A stretch of DNA of 64,000 nt from Serripes groenlandicus (lineage: Eukaryota > Mollusca > Bivalvia > Cardiida > Cardiidae): assembly GCA_031761405.1 (NCBI GenBank), contig JASEVX010000007.1, forward strand, positions 43,912,411-43,976,410. The letters are read 5' to 3'. Under the pieces are notes generated by a model. It saw only the letters and a list, made by a program, of their open reading frames with translations. It did not search any database and had not been told where the DNA came from. The first letter of the stretch is position 1. Each line of letters opens with the position of its first letter. Positions 25,118-35,689 of the stretch are shown piece by piece. Made by a program: the position numbers and the translations under genes.

Positions 25118-26660
25118 TTAATGATTTGTAAAAGTTGAAAAGTTAACATACCAAAATGTAAGTCACCTGTTCAAATTGCAACATCATTTTATGAACCCAA
25201 TACAACAATGGATCGAGAAGGAAATTAATTATTTGAGCTATATCAAGATCGCTCCTTTTCAGAGCTTTCATGATTATTTGTAAAACATTTCGCTAGAAAA
25301 AAAATGCATTGTCAAGGGTCATTCCACATTGATCTCTTCGAACGGGAATCGAACTCAGGATGCCCTGTTCCAAATCTCCATACGCGGTTGCCGCAGCGAA
25401 CTCATGTAACCGGTACGAGGATACAAGAGTTTTCCTCATTTTCACTAGAGCCTGTTGGACAGAATCGTTGTTCATCAGGTATAGTATTGATAGCTTCCAG
25501 TGTTAGACTGAATCTGAAGAAGTGTACACGTATATGTATGACATACTTCGAGGGGATATCCAAAAATAATAGGAAGTCAGATATTACTTAGACACAAAAC
25601 AATATTTGAAGATATTAACCCGGTCTTATTAAAGTTCAATATCTCCTTTAATTACATGCATGACACATAGTTTGGGTGACTAATACAATTTGAACAGTGA
25701 ACTACATTCATAAAATGCTTTATTTTATCATGGTATTTTCACTTGGATATTCCTGTTCGATATAACAATTAAGATGCCCATTTGGACCTAACTGTATATT
25801 CATTTAAGCGACAACACACGAAATGTACATCGGAGAGTAATGAGATAATCAGAAAACATACGTTTTAAACATGTGCTTATTGATCCTTACAGTATTTACA
25901 TCCATCTTGATTGTGTTGCTAATGTATAAGTCCGATATATGGATCTAAACGTCAACGAAAATTACAAGCCACGAATTTATAAAGTATGTGAATATGTGGA
26001 GCGAAGCTACAAATAGCAACGCAATGTATCTTCACGTCACATATTACGTCAGAAACCACGTAATTTACAAACAGCTATCGCTATAAATAGACGAGATTGG
26101 TATTTTTGTATATTTGTTTGACTGCTTGTTAACAAATGATTACATTGACAACTGGTCTCTAAATGCACTAAAGGCTGGATGGGAGCGCTTTGTGACTGTA
26201 TGGAAATAGTTCCGTCAAAAGCGGTCCTTAATAAGGATATTAGCGCAATATAATGAATGCATTATCAACAGATAAAGTTTCATATGGAATATAGAAGGAG
26301 CATAAATACTCAAGTATACAATAAAGTCAGGAAATACTTTGTATGAAACTCTCAATGGAAATAAGGTATAAAAGCGAAACTTCCTGGAAATGCTCTTTAT
26401 AAACTTCCAGGTTCTGTTTGTTAATGTTAAAGCTGATTCGTTACATAAATACAAGTTACATTTTGTTTCATTCCCTATACCTTGGTATAACAAATAAGTG
26501 TATATCAAAAGTAAATAATATATAAATCTAATAAACTTTCGTCTAAGACTATTTCCATTGTAAATGGACAATACAATACAATACAATACAAATGTTTTAT
26601 TTCGTAAACAAAGGCCTCCGGTCCAAAATACATTACAATTATTTACAACAATTCAATGAG

Positions 26661-29600
26661 TTACGTACTTATATTAATTGGTTGTTCATTTCTTTTTAAT
26701 AAGTGATGAATATAATTTGAGAGTTTTCTTATTTTAAGCGTGTCATCGACTTGTAGAATATTATAAAAGTTGGGAAGATCAGATTCACCAGAGTACCAAG
26801 ATAACAAAAGTTGAAGACGTATATCCGAATATCTCGGACATACAAAAAATACATGGTATTCATCTTCCACAACTTTCGAATGTTCTGTAATTTCGCAGAA
26901 CTGACAGAAACGATTTTCTCGATCGATATTCTGATGGCGACCGGTTTCTATTTTAAACTTATGGCTAGAACAGCGAAAACGTGACATTGCTTTTTTATGT
27001 AAAAATGGCATGTCAATGCATAAATATTTCTCTGGGTTTAATAAGGTTTTGAAGTATTTATATGTATCACAACGTGGCGAATCTTCAATACTACCGTGCC
27101 AATTTTGTTTCATACAATCTATTAGCCTTTGCTTGAATTGTTTAATGAAAATATTAATATCCCCAACTTCTTGAGAGACCCAAACAAAACCATACCCGTA
27201 TCTGAAAAGGAGTTTTTTAATATTTGAAGCCCATGTAAGTCTACCAGCTTCATCTAAAGACTTGAGCATTTTGTAACAATTTTTCGGATAACGATTATTG
27301 TGCATATGTAATAATTTACACCAATATTTAATGCAATTAGTATGATACGTTATACATAAAGGAAGTCTACCACATTCACCTAACGCAACACTATTATTAA
27401 CAGAACTGTTAACCCCTAAAAAATATTTACAAAAGTCTACTTGAACTTTTTCAATTGTTCCAGAATATTCATAACCCCATACTTCTGAAGCATAACATAA
27501 AATAGGTGTTACCATGGCGTCAAAAAGTTTAAAAATATCATTATGTAGAAACTTACCAAACGGTTGTTGGTATTTTCGTATAGCAAATATGGCTTTTTTA
27601 GCCTGGGCTGCAAGTTTAAGTTTTGCAGAGGACCATGACAGTTTGGGAGTAAACAATAATCCCATATATTTATAAAAGGATGTTGTGTTAATACGATTCC
27701 CGTCATATGCCCAGTTTTCATATAACCTAAGTCTACCGCCGTTTCTAAAAACAATAATTTCAGTTTTATTAAGATTAATGCACATACCAGATGAAACACA
27801 GAATTCGTGTAGAACATTTAGTTGAACTTGTAATTTTGATGCCGTTTCTGCCACATGTGTGACGTCGTCAGCAAATAATAGGCATAAAATATCAGGTATA
27901 TCATTAGTTATGAAAATTCCACTACCACAACGTTCCCTCAGAATAGTACATATATCGTTTATATACAAAGAAAATAAGATTGGGCTACTTTTGTCCCCCT
28001 GTCTAGTTCCGATATTACAAGAAAATGACTCTGTAAGACCATTTGTTGTGCGTACACATGCTTTAGTTTTACTATACATAGAAACAAAGATATTTAACAA
28101 TTTACCAGTTACACCTTTCCTGGCAATCGTTCTAAACAGTTTTTCATGAATTAAAGAATCAAAAGCCTTGCTGAAGTCCACATAGAGACAATAAAAACGG
28201 CCCCCTTTCTTAGAAAGGTATTTCTGTGCCATAGACTGAAGAGAAAAAATATTATCTACTGCAGAATATCCTTTCCTAAACCCTGCTTGCGCTTCATCGA
28301 TTTTACATTCACGTTCCGCCCAATTATAAATTCTTGTAGTTGCTATATGTGAAAATATTTTATACATAGTACTTATAAGAGAAATACCTCTATAGTTTCC
28401 AGGCTCATTTTTAGATCCTGCTTTATGTATTGGGCAGAGAATACTATCAGCCCATGAATCTGGATAAACTCCAGTATTTAATATATCATTAAACAATACA
28501 TTTAAAATTGGAGCTATTTCACTCTCAGTATGTTTGTAAAACTCGGCACCAATACCACATGGACCTGCGCTCTTCCCAGATTTCAGTTTTCGAATTCCAG
28601 TAATTATTTCCACGGTAGTAATAGGACCATTTAAAGCGTCATTATTATCTAAGGCTACATATTGTAAGATTTCCTCGTTATTATGATTACGATTATCTTC
28701 CGTGTTTAAAAGAGTTTTAAAATAATTTACCCAATCGTTCTCGGAAATACTGTTATCATTGCGAGGTTTGGCATTACCTTGCTTAATAGTTTTCCAAAAC
28801 AATGAAGGTTTTTTTTTCGACTTTAAGAGTTCATCGCGTTTTAACTTTTCATATTGACATTTTTTATTTTTACAAGTATTTTTAAAAGCATTTCTGCACA
28901 TTTTATAATTTATGAGATCGATTTGTAAATTTGTCAATCGAAATAATCTTAATAATGCGTATTTTCTCTGTTTAGACGTTTCGCAATCCACGTCCCACCA
29001 AGGTGGTTGGGTATCATTTATATGTTTCGAACGTTTTTGTTTTAAAATCATAGATTCAGCAGATGTGGCATAAATATGTGTTATAATATTGACTGTTTGA
29101 TTTACATCATTACTTAATTGGTATTGTGATTCAGTTAATAATTTCCTGAATTTTTCTAAAAATACATCTTTATACTCGTCTTTCCATTTATATTTTATAA
29201 TTGGTCTTTGTGTACATGTTTCAATATTTTGCTGTACATGTTTACTAGGAAATTTAAACTGGCAGTTTAGTGGGAAATGTATCGATTCATCACGGTTTTC
29301 AATACAGAAATATGAAATATATGGAAAAAGATCACTAGATGCGATATTGTAATCAACAACGCTGGCACCGTTATGAGTTATACACGTAAAGTTTCCACGA
29401 GTATCGTCATAAAGACGACCATTAATGATATGAATATTATTACAACAACATAATTCTACAAGAGTTTTACCATAATTATTGTAGCGAACACAATCCAAAT
29501 TATTTCTTCTCATTTCAAAATTATCACTTTCATAATCAACGTCTCCAAATACGAAATCTAAATTATCATTTGGAATAAAATCTAAAAAATCGGTAGTACG

Positions 29601-30089
29601 AGAATTAAAATCCCCTGCCAAAAAGAAAAGACAATCTTGGTACTCTGATCTTATTTCTATAATGTTGTTTTCTAATATAAGGATACCATTCTGTTCCCCA
29701 ACATCATATATACTAGAACCTTCAGGAGAAACGTAAGCAAAACACATAATAATGTCTTTTAGATTTTTGAAACATGAGCAATTAAAATGTAAAACAATAC
29801 AGTTTTCAAAGTTCAAAAATATTTGTGTTATCTTAATTTGTTTGGAAAGAATATCACTAATAAACACACCAACCCCCCCACTGTTTCTTATAGCATTTTG
29901 TTTTTTGTTCCTAACACAGTCATAATACGTATAACCATTTAAAAACTTGTTAAATTCACCTTTAAAAGAACTCCAAGTTTCAACTAAAGCAATAATATCA
30001 AAATGATTTAAATAATTTTTCAAATTCTCATTACTATTATGTTTATATAATCCTTCTATATTCCACGTGATAATATTTACAGCTGTCAA
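26661..30089 (-). CDS. LINE ORF2: APE endonuclease and reverse transcriptase
   Basis: About 1,142 codons are open. The N-terminal APE-type endonuclease shows TWNIEGL (~8-14), LVETW (~35-39, with Glu37), AGDFNSR and SVVDYNIAS; the usual SDH motif reads SIH (in ESIHFPL), so nicking may be impaired. The reverse transcriptase shows YVDFSKAFD (~635), GTRQGDKSSP, FADD (~739, catalytic Asp pair), LNKTEI and YKYMGL. A Cys/His knuckle near the C-terminus (CQFCEITEH ... DEYHVFFVCPRY) is typical of this group. It has no RNase H. It resembles CR1/Jockey/I-type LINEs, but the clade is not settled. No ATG opens the frame: the first codon given is TTG, and upstream codons run in frame back to the ORF1 TAG stop. 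It acts in cis for target-primed reverse transcription. Confidence 0.9.
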   Translation of the reverse strand: MTAVNIITWNIEGLYKHNSNENLKNYLNHFDIIALVETWSSFKGEFNKFLNGYTYYDCVRNKKQNAIRNSGGVGVFISDILSKQIKITQIFLNFENCIVLHFNCSCFKNLKDIIMCFAYVSPEGSSIYDVGEQNGILILENNIIEIRSEYQDCLFFLAGDFNSRTTDFLDFIPNDNLDFVFGDVDYESDNFEMRRNNLDCVRYNNYGKTLVELCCCNNIHIINGRLYDDTRGNFTCITHNGASVVDYNIASSDLFPYISYFCIENRDESIHFPLNCQFKFPSKHVQQNIETCTQRPIIKYKWKDEYKDVFLEKFRKLLTESQYQLSNDVNQTVNIITHIYATSAESMILKQKRSKHINDTQPPWWDVDCETSKQRKYALLRLFRLTNLQIDLINYKMCRNAFKNTCKNKKCQYEKLKRDELLKSKKKPSLFWKTIKQGNAKPRNDNSISENDWVNYFKTLLNTEDNRNHNNEEILQYVALDNNDALNGPITTVEIITGIRKLKSGKSAGPCGIGAEFYKHTESEIAPILNVLFNDILNTGVYPDSWADSILCPIHKAGSKNEPGNYRGISLISTMYKIFSHIATTRIYNWAERECKIDEAQAGFRKGYSAVDNIFSLQSMAQKYLSKKGGRFYCLYVDFSKAFDSLIHEKLFRTIARKGVTGKLLNIFVSMYSKTKACVRTTNGLTESFSCNIGTRQGDKSSPILFSLYINDICTILRERCGSGIFITNDIPDILCLLFADDVTHVAETASKLQVQLNVLHEFCVSSGMCINLNKTEIIVFRNGGRLRLYENWAYDGNRINTTSFYKYMGLLFTPKLSWSSAKLKLAAQAKKAIFAIRKYQQPFGKFLHNDIFKLFDAMVTPILCYASEVWGYEYSGTIEKVQVDFCKYFLGVNSSVNNSVALGECGRLPLCITYHTNCIKYWCKLLHMHNNRYPKNCYKMLKSLDEAGRLTWASNIKKLLFRYGYGFVWVSQEVGDINIFIKQFKQRLIDCMKQNWHGSIEDSPRCDTYKYFKTLLNPEKYLCIDMPFLHKKAMSRFRCSSHKFKIETGRHQNIDRENRFCQFCEITEHSKVVEDEYHVFFVCPRYSDIRLQLLLSWYSGESDLPNFYNILQVDDTLKIRKLSNYIHHLLKRNEQPINIST

Positions 30090-30119
30090 AAGTTCATTTG
30101 GTTCGCCTTGGCCGTTTCC

Positions 30120-30365
30120 CTATTGTTCATCTAATTCTCCACCCGCTGCCTCGTTTCCGAACCCGATAGCTCCGCCTCCTTCATTACTTCCAGCCAATAA
30201 ATCGTTGTTATCGCTAACGACACGTGGACGAGTCCATGCACGATCTTTGTCACTAACCAGGATTGAGCGTTCGTTCTCAAAATCCCACCTGTACACATTG
30301 TTTTGGATTACGAGTTTATCATGTCTAATTGACGCATATTCACCGTTATTTCTCGCTTCAATCAT
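30120..30365 (-). CDS. LINE ORF1, C-terminal fragment
   Basis: About 82 codons ending in GELDEQ-TAG. The stretch YASIRHDKLVIQNNVYRWDF resembles the end of RNA-binding ORF1 proteins (…DKLVI…Y). It is followed by a Gly/Glu-rich tail. It is cut at the 5' side by truncation of the element near 30,378. The TAG stop (30120-30122) lies in the same reading frame as ORF2, only 10 codons upstream of the ORF2 start given here. Not independently functional. Confidence 0.6.
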   Translation of the reverse strand: MIEARNNGEYASIRHDKLVIQNNVYRWDFENERSILVSDKDRAWTRPRVVSDNNDLLAGSNEGGGAIGFGNEAAGGELDEQ

Positions 30366-30378
30366 TAACTTGCCGAGT

Positions 30379-32815
30379 GACAGTATAGTATTGATTAAGA
30401 TAAATACGAAAATACATTTTAAGGTGGCAAAACAAAAAAAATATTTTTCTCCTGGACCTCATTATATACATATGAATTTGAACAATACCAAAAACAATAC
30501 CAAAAAACATATTTTTAAATTTTTCGAAAATAACACATTAATTGGCTCTATACCCTATCCTAGAAGAAAACACCCATGATTCAGAACATTGATTAAGTAT
30601 AGGCACTATTTTCGGGAAAAGGTGGTCAAGCACTCTTCCAAATTTGATCAAACCTTATCTAAACAAAATAAAGCTGTTCCTGCTTATGAAACCGTACTAT
30701 CCTATTTTCAAGGCTTCGGATATGGCGATTTACCTGTTTCTACTTGCAAACGCATTTTATTTTTTATTGTGAATACAAGAGGTGGGGGGTGGGGGAGGGC
30801 GGCTGGGTAGGGTGGTCGGCATGGTAGTAACGTCATTCCGACGTTGCCATCTGAGGGTAAAACAACTTAAAGATGATTATACATATTCACTGTAACACAT
30901 TTACATTGCAAGTGGCCGCATGACTCCGGGGCAACTCCATTGAATGATGATTTCTTAAGATTGTATCAGTTTTGTCTACGCTTTGATATTATTTCGTAAT
31001 GGTCTTTATATAATCTTTGCATTTTGTTTTATTTTTTACATATGTATGTTAACTTTGAATTGGTTAATTTACCTTTCTAAATAAAGTGATCTTAAATCAT
31101 GAATCTTGCATCTGTTCAATATGTAAACGTTCTTGCATAGAGATGTTTACATATTTTTTTCTGACAATATGACATGTATATGAGGACAAAGTGTTTTATT
31201 ACGCCTGCCTTGGCAGGGTGACATATAGGGATCCGTTTTCCGCCACATGTCCGTCTGTCCGTCTATGTGTCCGTCCTTTCGCCACGATTTAACTAAATGA
31301 CGTATTGGGCGACATGAATACTCTCGACCAACCTCATCATAATGAACAATTGCTCCTCTTGTCACCAAGTTTTCAACGTTTTACAAACTTATTCTTCCAT
31401 TTATATATAGAAATTACATTTTTGTCACTAAATGGTTTCATTTTTAGTCGTCTGCTGCAGATTCGTTTTATGTTGGAAAGTGCTAATGTATATTTGTACG
31501 GCTATGTCGCGAACAGGGAAGATTCTGATCGGAGAGTTCGGAAGCGCAGGCTGATCAAGATCTTTACCAATTGCAAAGTGTGGAAGGTCAAATTTTATGT
31601 GACGTTTCCTCACATTGTGTTCGATGGGTAATTCCCAAAGAAAAGTGGTCATAGTTCAATGTAAACAGTACAGGTTCAGACAAACCGTTGTGCTTCCTGT
31701 GTGCGTATTAGGAGGCCAGTTTAAGTTTAAACAATATTCACATACATTTTACATAGCCATTTACAAGTTAGTTATACATACTGTTGATTTATTTATCAGC
31801 ATGAATCAGGAAACATGTTACTTCAAACTTATATAAATTCTTCTCCATGCAACAAACAAAACAAAAAATCTAATTTATATTACACTGTTAACATCATGTT
31901 GATACTATTATTGATAACTTTCCGAGAATGGTCTTAACAATCAAGAATAAGTGCGATAGACCTTCATTTTCTGAATAGAAGTAGATCTTTTAAACACGTC
32001 AATCGATCAAATTAATGTATTGGTTTTCTCCTCTACTAGATTAACCAAAATATAAGATAGAGAAAACACTATGTTAAAATACAATTTTGCAGACTCAACA
32101 GACAGCGGAACTAGGTCGGTGGGCAAGACGGGTCAGTGTATCGTTACTTATTAAAAACGTTTTGAGGTCAGTTTTCAACAGTGATCAGCATCAGAAGTTT
32201 CACTCTACATTGTTTAACCCTATCATTTTCTTGTTTGTATTTCCGGAATTACTTCCAATTTATTGACGACACAGGACGACGACAGCCGTAGCTCAAAATT
32301 GATCAAGTTCTCCGTTTCTGACGACGTCTTTAAAGTTGCAATATACTATACATCTATATTACCAGACATTTTCTTAATCTGAATTCAAAGGTGTTAACTA
32401 AATTATTATACCCGGTAACTGGATATGGCCCGTCTGATTTTGTCTTAAAGTTTTGACATTAGTTTAATATATTTCAGAAATATAATTAAACACAGACACA
32501 GTAAAACTTAAAACAACATTCATGCATCAGAAAGCTAAAACGTTTATTAATAATTTACGTAAAATGTCTTTAAAATCGATGAGTAAACAAAACGTGCCCC
32601 CGAACCCTCTACATATTATACAATTTAAACTAAACAAAAGATAAAATCAAATAGGCAAAATAGACTTATGGAAATATTGGCAGAAAAGAAGACAATATTT
32701 GTTATTGATAAAGGAAAATTAACATCGATTGCGAAACAAGCTTTCAGCTTATATTAATCACGCTCGACGTCTGCTTCCTGGAGACTTAACCAGTACTCGC
32801 ACCGTTTTTTTGAAA
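30379..32815. other. Non-coding part of copy B, homologous to 9,130-11,360 of copy A
   Basis: The sequence follows copy A closely ('atctgttcaatatgtaaacg', 'ggaaatattggcagaaaag'). It contains a G-rich tract near 30,780-30,810 and a TTAA-type MITE remnant at 31,370-31,480. The open frames are short and not conserved between copies, so no gene is called. Confidence 0.6.
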
Positions 32816-32977
32816 CTATGACGTACGCCATTGTCGACAGTATTTCAGCTATATCGCGTCGTTTCCTAGGTAATTTACTTTTCCTACCGGTGTCATTCAT
32901 TCGGACATCGATGAATCGTCATACTACTATCCATGCATCACTTAGCGCCAACGAAGGAATCTGGGATTACCATTTCT

Positions 32978-33062
32978 ATAATAGTTGGTATGACCCGACT
33001 GGTGATCGAATCTTGGTCTACTGCTCCCAAGGCAGACGCTCTTACCACTACACCAAGGAGAT
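32978..33062 (-). repeat. tRNA-like SINE head (family 3)
   Basis: The minus strand shows 'gtagtggtaagagcg', 'ctgccttgggagcag' and a B-box-like segment. A second, shorter copy follows at 33,218-33,305. The first is the counterpart of 15,880-15,962 in copy A. Confidence 0.5.
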
Positions 33063-33217
33063 GGTCCCGAGTATTTTGACCCTTCCTCAAATATAACAAT
33101 TTTGCAGCAGAACATTTTGGTTTAAATGTGGAAACTCCCTAAAAATGGAAGTATACTTATTGAATATAATTGTAAACATTGTGGCAAACGGGGAAAAGCG
33201 CCTGTGTGTTGGTGACT

Positions 33218-33305
33218 ACCATTTCTATGATATTTGGTATGACCCGACTGAGGACCGAACCTCGGTCTCCTGCTCCCAAGGCAGACACTCTTATCACCAA
33301 GGAGA
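33218..33305 (-). repeat. tRNA-like SINE head (family 3), second copy
   Basis: It shares 'ggtatgacccgactg' and 'ctgctcccaaggcagac' with the preceding copy 240 bp upstream, which indicates a local tandem duplication within copy B. It has lost the A-box region. Confidence 0.4.
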
Positions 33306-33817
33306 TTGTCCCGGGTATTTTGACCCTTCCTCATATACAACCATTTTGCAGCAGGCGACTTTAATAACATGTTGGTTCAAATGTGGAAACCCCCTATAAA
33401 ATGAAAGTATAATTATTGAAAAGAGTTGAAAACATTATAGCAAACGGGGAAAATCGTTCGTATATTGGAACGGGTTAACTACGGGGTCCACGAGGCTGTG
33501 GCCAGAATTAAAGTCGTCAAGTACTTTAGAGCGGTTTCCGAGTACCGTGGTCGATATTGTACGGAATATTTTATTTTAGAAGTTGGGATTTGAAAATAAT
33601 TTTAAAAATATATTATGGATGGATGTTAAACTTTATTATCATATTTACGTTTTTGCACATGTGTACATTATTTTAATAACAACATAAAATTAGTATTGTT
33701 TCTGTACATTACTACAAAGCACAGACATGTGCATCAGAATATTGTTTCTTACGGATTTATGCCAGGGTATAATCTTCTCAATGACAATCATACAGCTTTT
33801 ATTCAGACAAACCGTAT

Positions 33818-34050
33818 TTAACCCTCTCCCCACATACAGACGCTTTCCGACACCTCTGCAGCAGATAACATTTTGAAAACATTGTGAAAAAAAAAAAAAT
33901 TGCTCATATTGAGCATTTTCCCTTTTGCCACAGAGTTTTCAACTCTATTAAAAAATAATCCTTTCATTCATAAAGTGTTGTTCCTATTATTTGTCAAAAT
34001 ATTTTCATAATCGTCTGCGGCAGAATTGTTGTATGAGGGAAAGGTTTTAA
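33818..34050. mobile_element. TTAA-type MITE
   Basis: It starts TTAACCCTCTCCCCACATAC and ends 'gagggaaaggttttaa'. The internal palindromic pair is 'gctcatattgagc'. It is the paralogue of 16,465-16,695. Confidence 0.7.
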
Positions 34051-34451
34051 ATCACGGCTTTTTATAAAGTGCTATACTGACAGACCGAGGATAGACAAGA
34101 TAAATAATATATGCCTCCAAAGCTTTAATTCTGTGGGCAAAATGTTGACTACATAAGAAGGCTGTATTTTCTATTTAACTTCTTTAACATTTGAAGGTCG
34201 ATATTCGTGTGGCCGATATTATTTCTAAAATAGATTCAAAGCTTTGAGACCAGAGACGACACAGATCAGTCTTGCTCTCACTTTGACTGATCAATATCCC
34301 CTCTGTAGTGTGTGTACATTTAAATTAAATAACTTCTAGAAACTTCTAGCGAATAAACGAGGCTTTTCTTTTCGGTATTCCTATCTGAATCTGACATCTG
34401 CACTTGAAGCTCGTTTTTCGTTTGCCATGGTATCTAGAATGTGAATTGTCG

Positions 34452-34668
34452 TCTATATTTTCCCCACATACAGCATATCATTATGCAGCAGACGACTTTA
34501 AAAAATGTCTACTAAAAAAAATGGAAAATCTCCATAATTGTAGGTAAAATGAATGAAAAAAATTGAAATCATTGTGGCAAAAGGATAAATTGCTCCTTAT
34601 GTCACGATATTTTCAAAAGTCGACTGCTGCAGATTCGTCTAAATGCGTCTATAGGTGGGAAAGGGTTA
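34452..34668. mobile_element. TTAA-type MITE, left end damaged
   Basis: It contains 'gcagcagacgactttaaaa' and 'gactgctgcagattcg', and ends 'gtgggaaagggttaa' (TTAA 34665-34668). The left terminus lacks a clear TTAA. Homology between copies A and B of the segmental duplication ends at its left edge. Confidence 0.6.
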
Positions 34669-34764
34669 AAGTGCCACACAGAGAACCCAATCAACCGATG
34701 TTTGCAATATAACCTGATTCAATTCCCCTGATGATGTTCATTTGATATTTGCCAGTGACAAACG

Positions 34765-34970
34765 GAAACCATTACCAACATATTACATCATAGTCGATAA
34801 ACATCACGTTATGTCATAGTCGAAAAGCAGCATGTTACGTCAAAATCGATAGACAATATGTTACGCCATAGAAGACAGTCAACATATTACGTCATAGTGT
34901 CGTCAAGCAATATGTTACGTCTTATGTTAACAAGCATCATGGTGCGTCATAGTCGGAAAATCATCGTGTG
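34765..34970. repeat. ~35-bp minisatellite just 3' of the guanylate cyclase stop codon
   Basis: Five to six degenerate units have the core 'catgttacgtcatagtcga'. They end within a few bases of the TGA at 34974-34976, so they would be transcribed as the start of the 3' UTR of the minus-strand cyclase gene. Several units contain TTACGTCA or a close variant, which resembles bZIP binding sites; any role is speculative. Confidence 0.6.
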
Positions 34971-34973
34971 TCG

Positions 34974-35214
34974 TCAGAGTATGACGCAAGTTCCGCTCGT
35001 AGATTTCTCCTTATGGTGTTTGGTTTTCGGAAGTGTTTGGGCTGGAATGTGAGCAATCTCGCCGACTATGGGTAACAGAAGGAACTCGTCTTCAGGCTCC
35101 TTGATACGCTCAGATTCGGTCCCGATAAGGAAGTAAGTGGCCATTTTTCCTTTACCTTTGATCTCGATTTCACCACGTGTCCTCATGATAAATTCACTAG
35201 TTTCCTGCAGGCAC
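34974..35214 (-). CDS. GUCY1B2: Soluble guanylate cyclase beta-2-like, last exon (CaaX tail)
   Basis: Acceptor TTTACAG precedes the exon on the minus strand. It enters with one base that completes the split codon of the previous exon, then codes 79 residues and TGA. CLQETSEFIM and RGEIEIKGKGKMATYFLIG are the standard last strands of class III guanylate cyclase catalytic domains. The remaining ~48 residues are a unique tail ending T-C-V-I-L. C-V-I-L fits a CaaX box, with Leu favouring geranylgeranylation. Beta-2 subunits of soluble guanylate cyclase are the family members described with such a C-terminal motif, which with the catalytic sequence supports a beta-2 assignment. Membrane attachment is therefore inferred. 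Confidence 0.85.
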
Positions 35215-35359
35215 CTGTAAAGAGAATATGAAATTAACCACTGCCCATGTACATACGCCTTTTGACGCCTATGACTCTGCATGAATTTTTCCACCAGTTG
35301 ATAAAAGGATAATAACTGTCACAGTGTTTTCAACGTTGCATCAATCATAGATACATGTA

Positions 35360-35679
35360 CAGGGGCGTAGCTCTGCAATAATTAATGTGTAGGCCGTCTC
35401 GTGAGAAAATCAACATTGTGGAAAGTCTAAGCAGGCCACACAGGCCTACCCGGATAGACACTTTTCGCCTCATTTGGATTTTCTGTTTCAGGACTAACTA
35501 CTCTATACATCTACTCCCCTAAGACGGAATGTGTCGGTCGGATCAGTCTGCGCGGACAGCGCAGGCTGATCTGGTCGATACATTACGCAGATGTCTATCG
35601 CCGCAGCTGCATTTTGGGGCATTTTGAGAAAAAATGTGTAGGCACCTGCCTACAGTGCCTAAAGGGGGCTACGCCCCTG
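35360..35679. mobile_element. Chimeric MITE (CAGGGGCGTAGC ends)
   Basis: The inverted ends CAGGGGCGTAGCT and GGCTACGCCCCTG are flanked by ATGTA direct repeats (35355-35359 and 35680-35684). The centre contains sequence from the GAGCCG-type MITE ('gagaaaatcaacattgtgg', 'ggaatgtgtcggtcgg', 'cattacgcagatg'), so one element sits captured in another. A second copy with the same architecture lies at 38,888-39,236. It is in the 13.3-kb cyclase intron. Confidence 0.8.
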
Positions 35680-35689
35680 ATGTAGTGTC

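Larger units (their letters stand above)
26571..30378 (-). mobile_element. 5'-truncated non-LTR retrotransposon (LINE)
   Basis: On the minus strand it runs from the tail of ORF1 through a full ORF2 to a 3' UTR with 'accggaggcctttgtttacg'. It ends in a short TTGTA-type tail (plus strand 'atacaatacaatacaatac'). A short GACA duplication flanks it. Copy A shows the empty site 'gtaaatggacagtatag' at about 9,121-9,137, so the insertion came after the duplication. Length is about 3.8 kb and the ORF1 start is missing. Confidence 0.88.

Noticed and set aside
27509..27817. Additional frames inside the LINE on both strands
   Set aside because: They overlap the intact ORF2 and have no domain features, so they are shadow frames.
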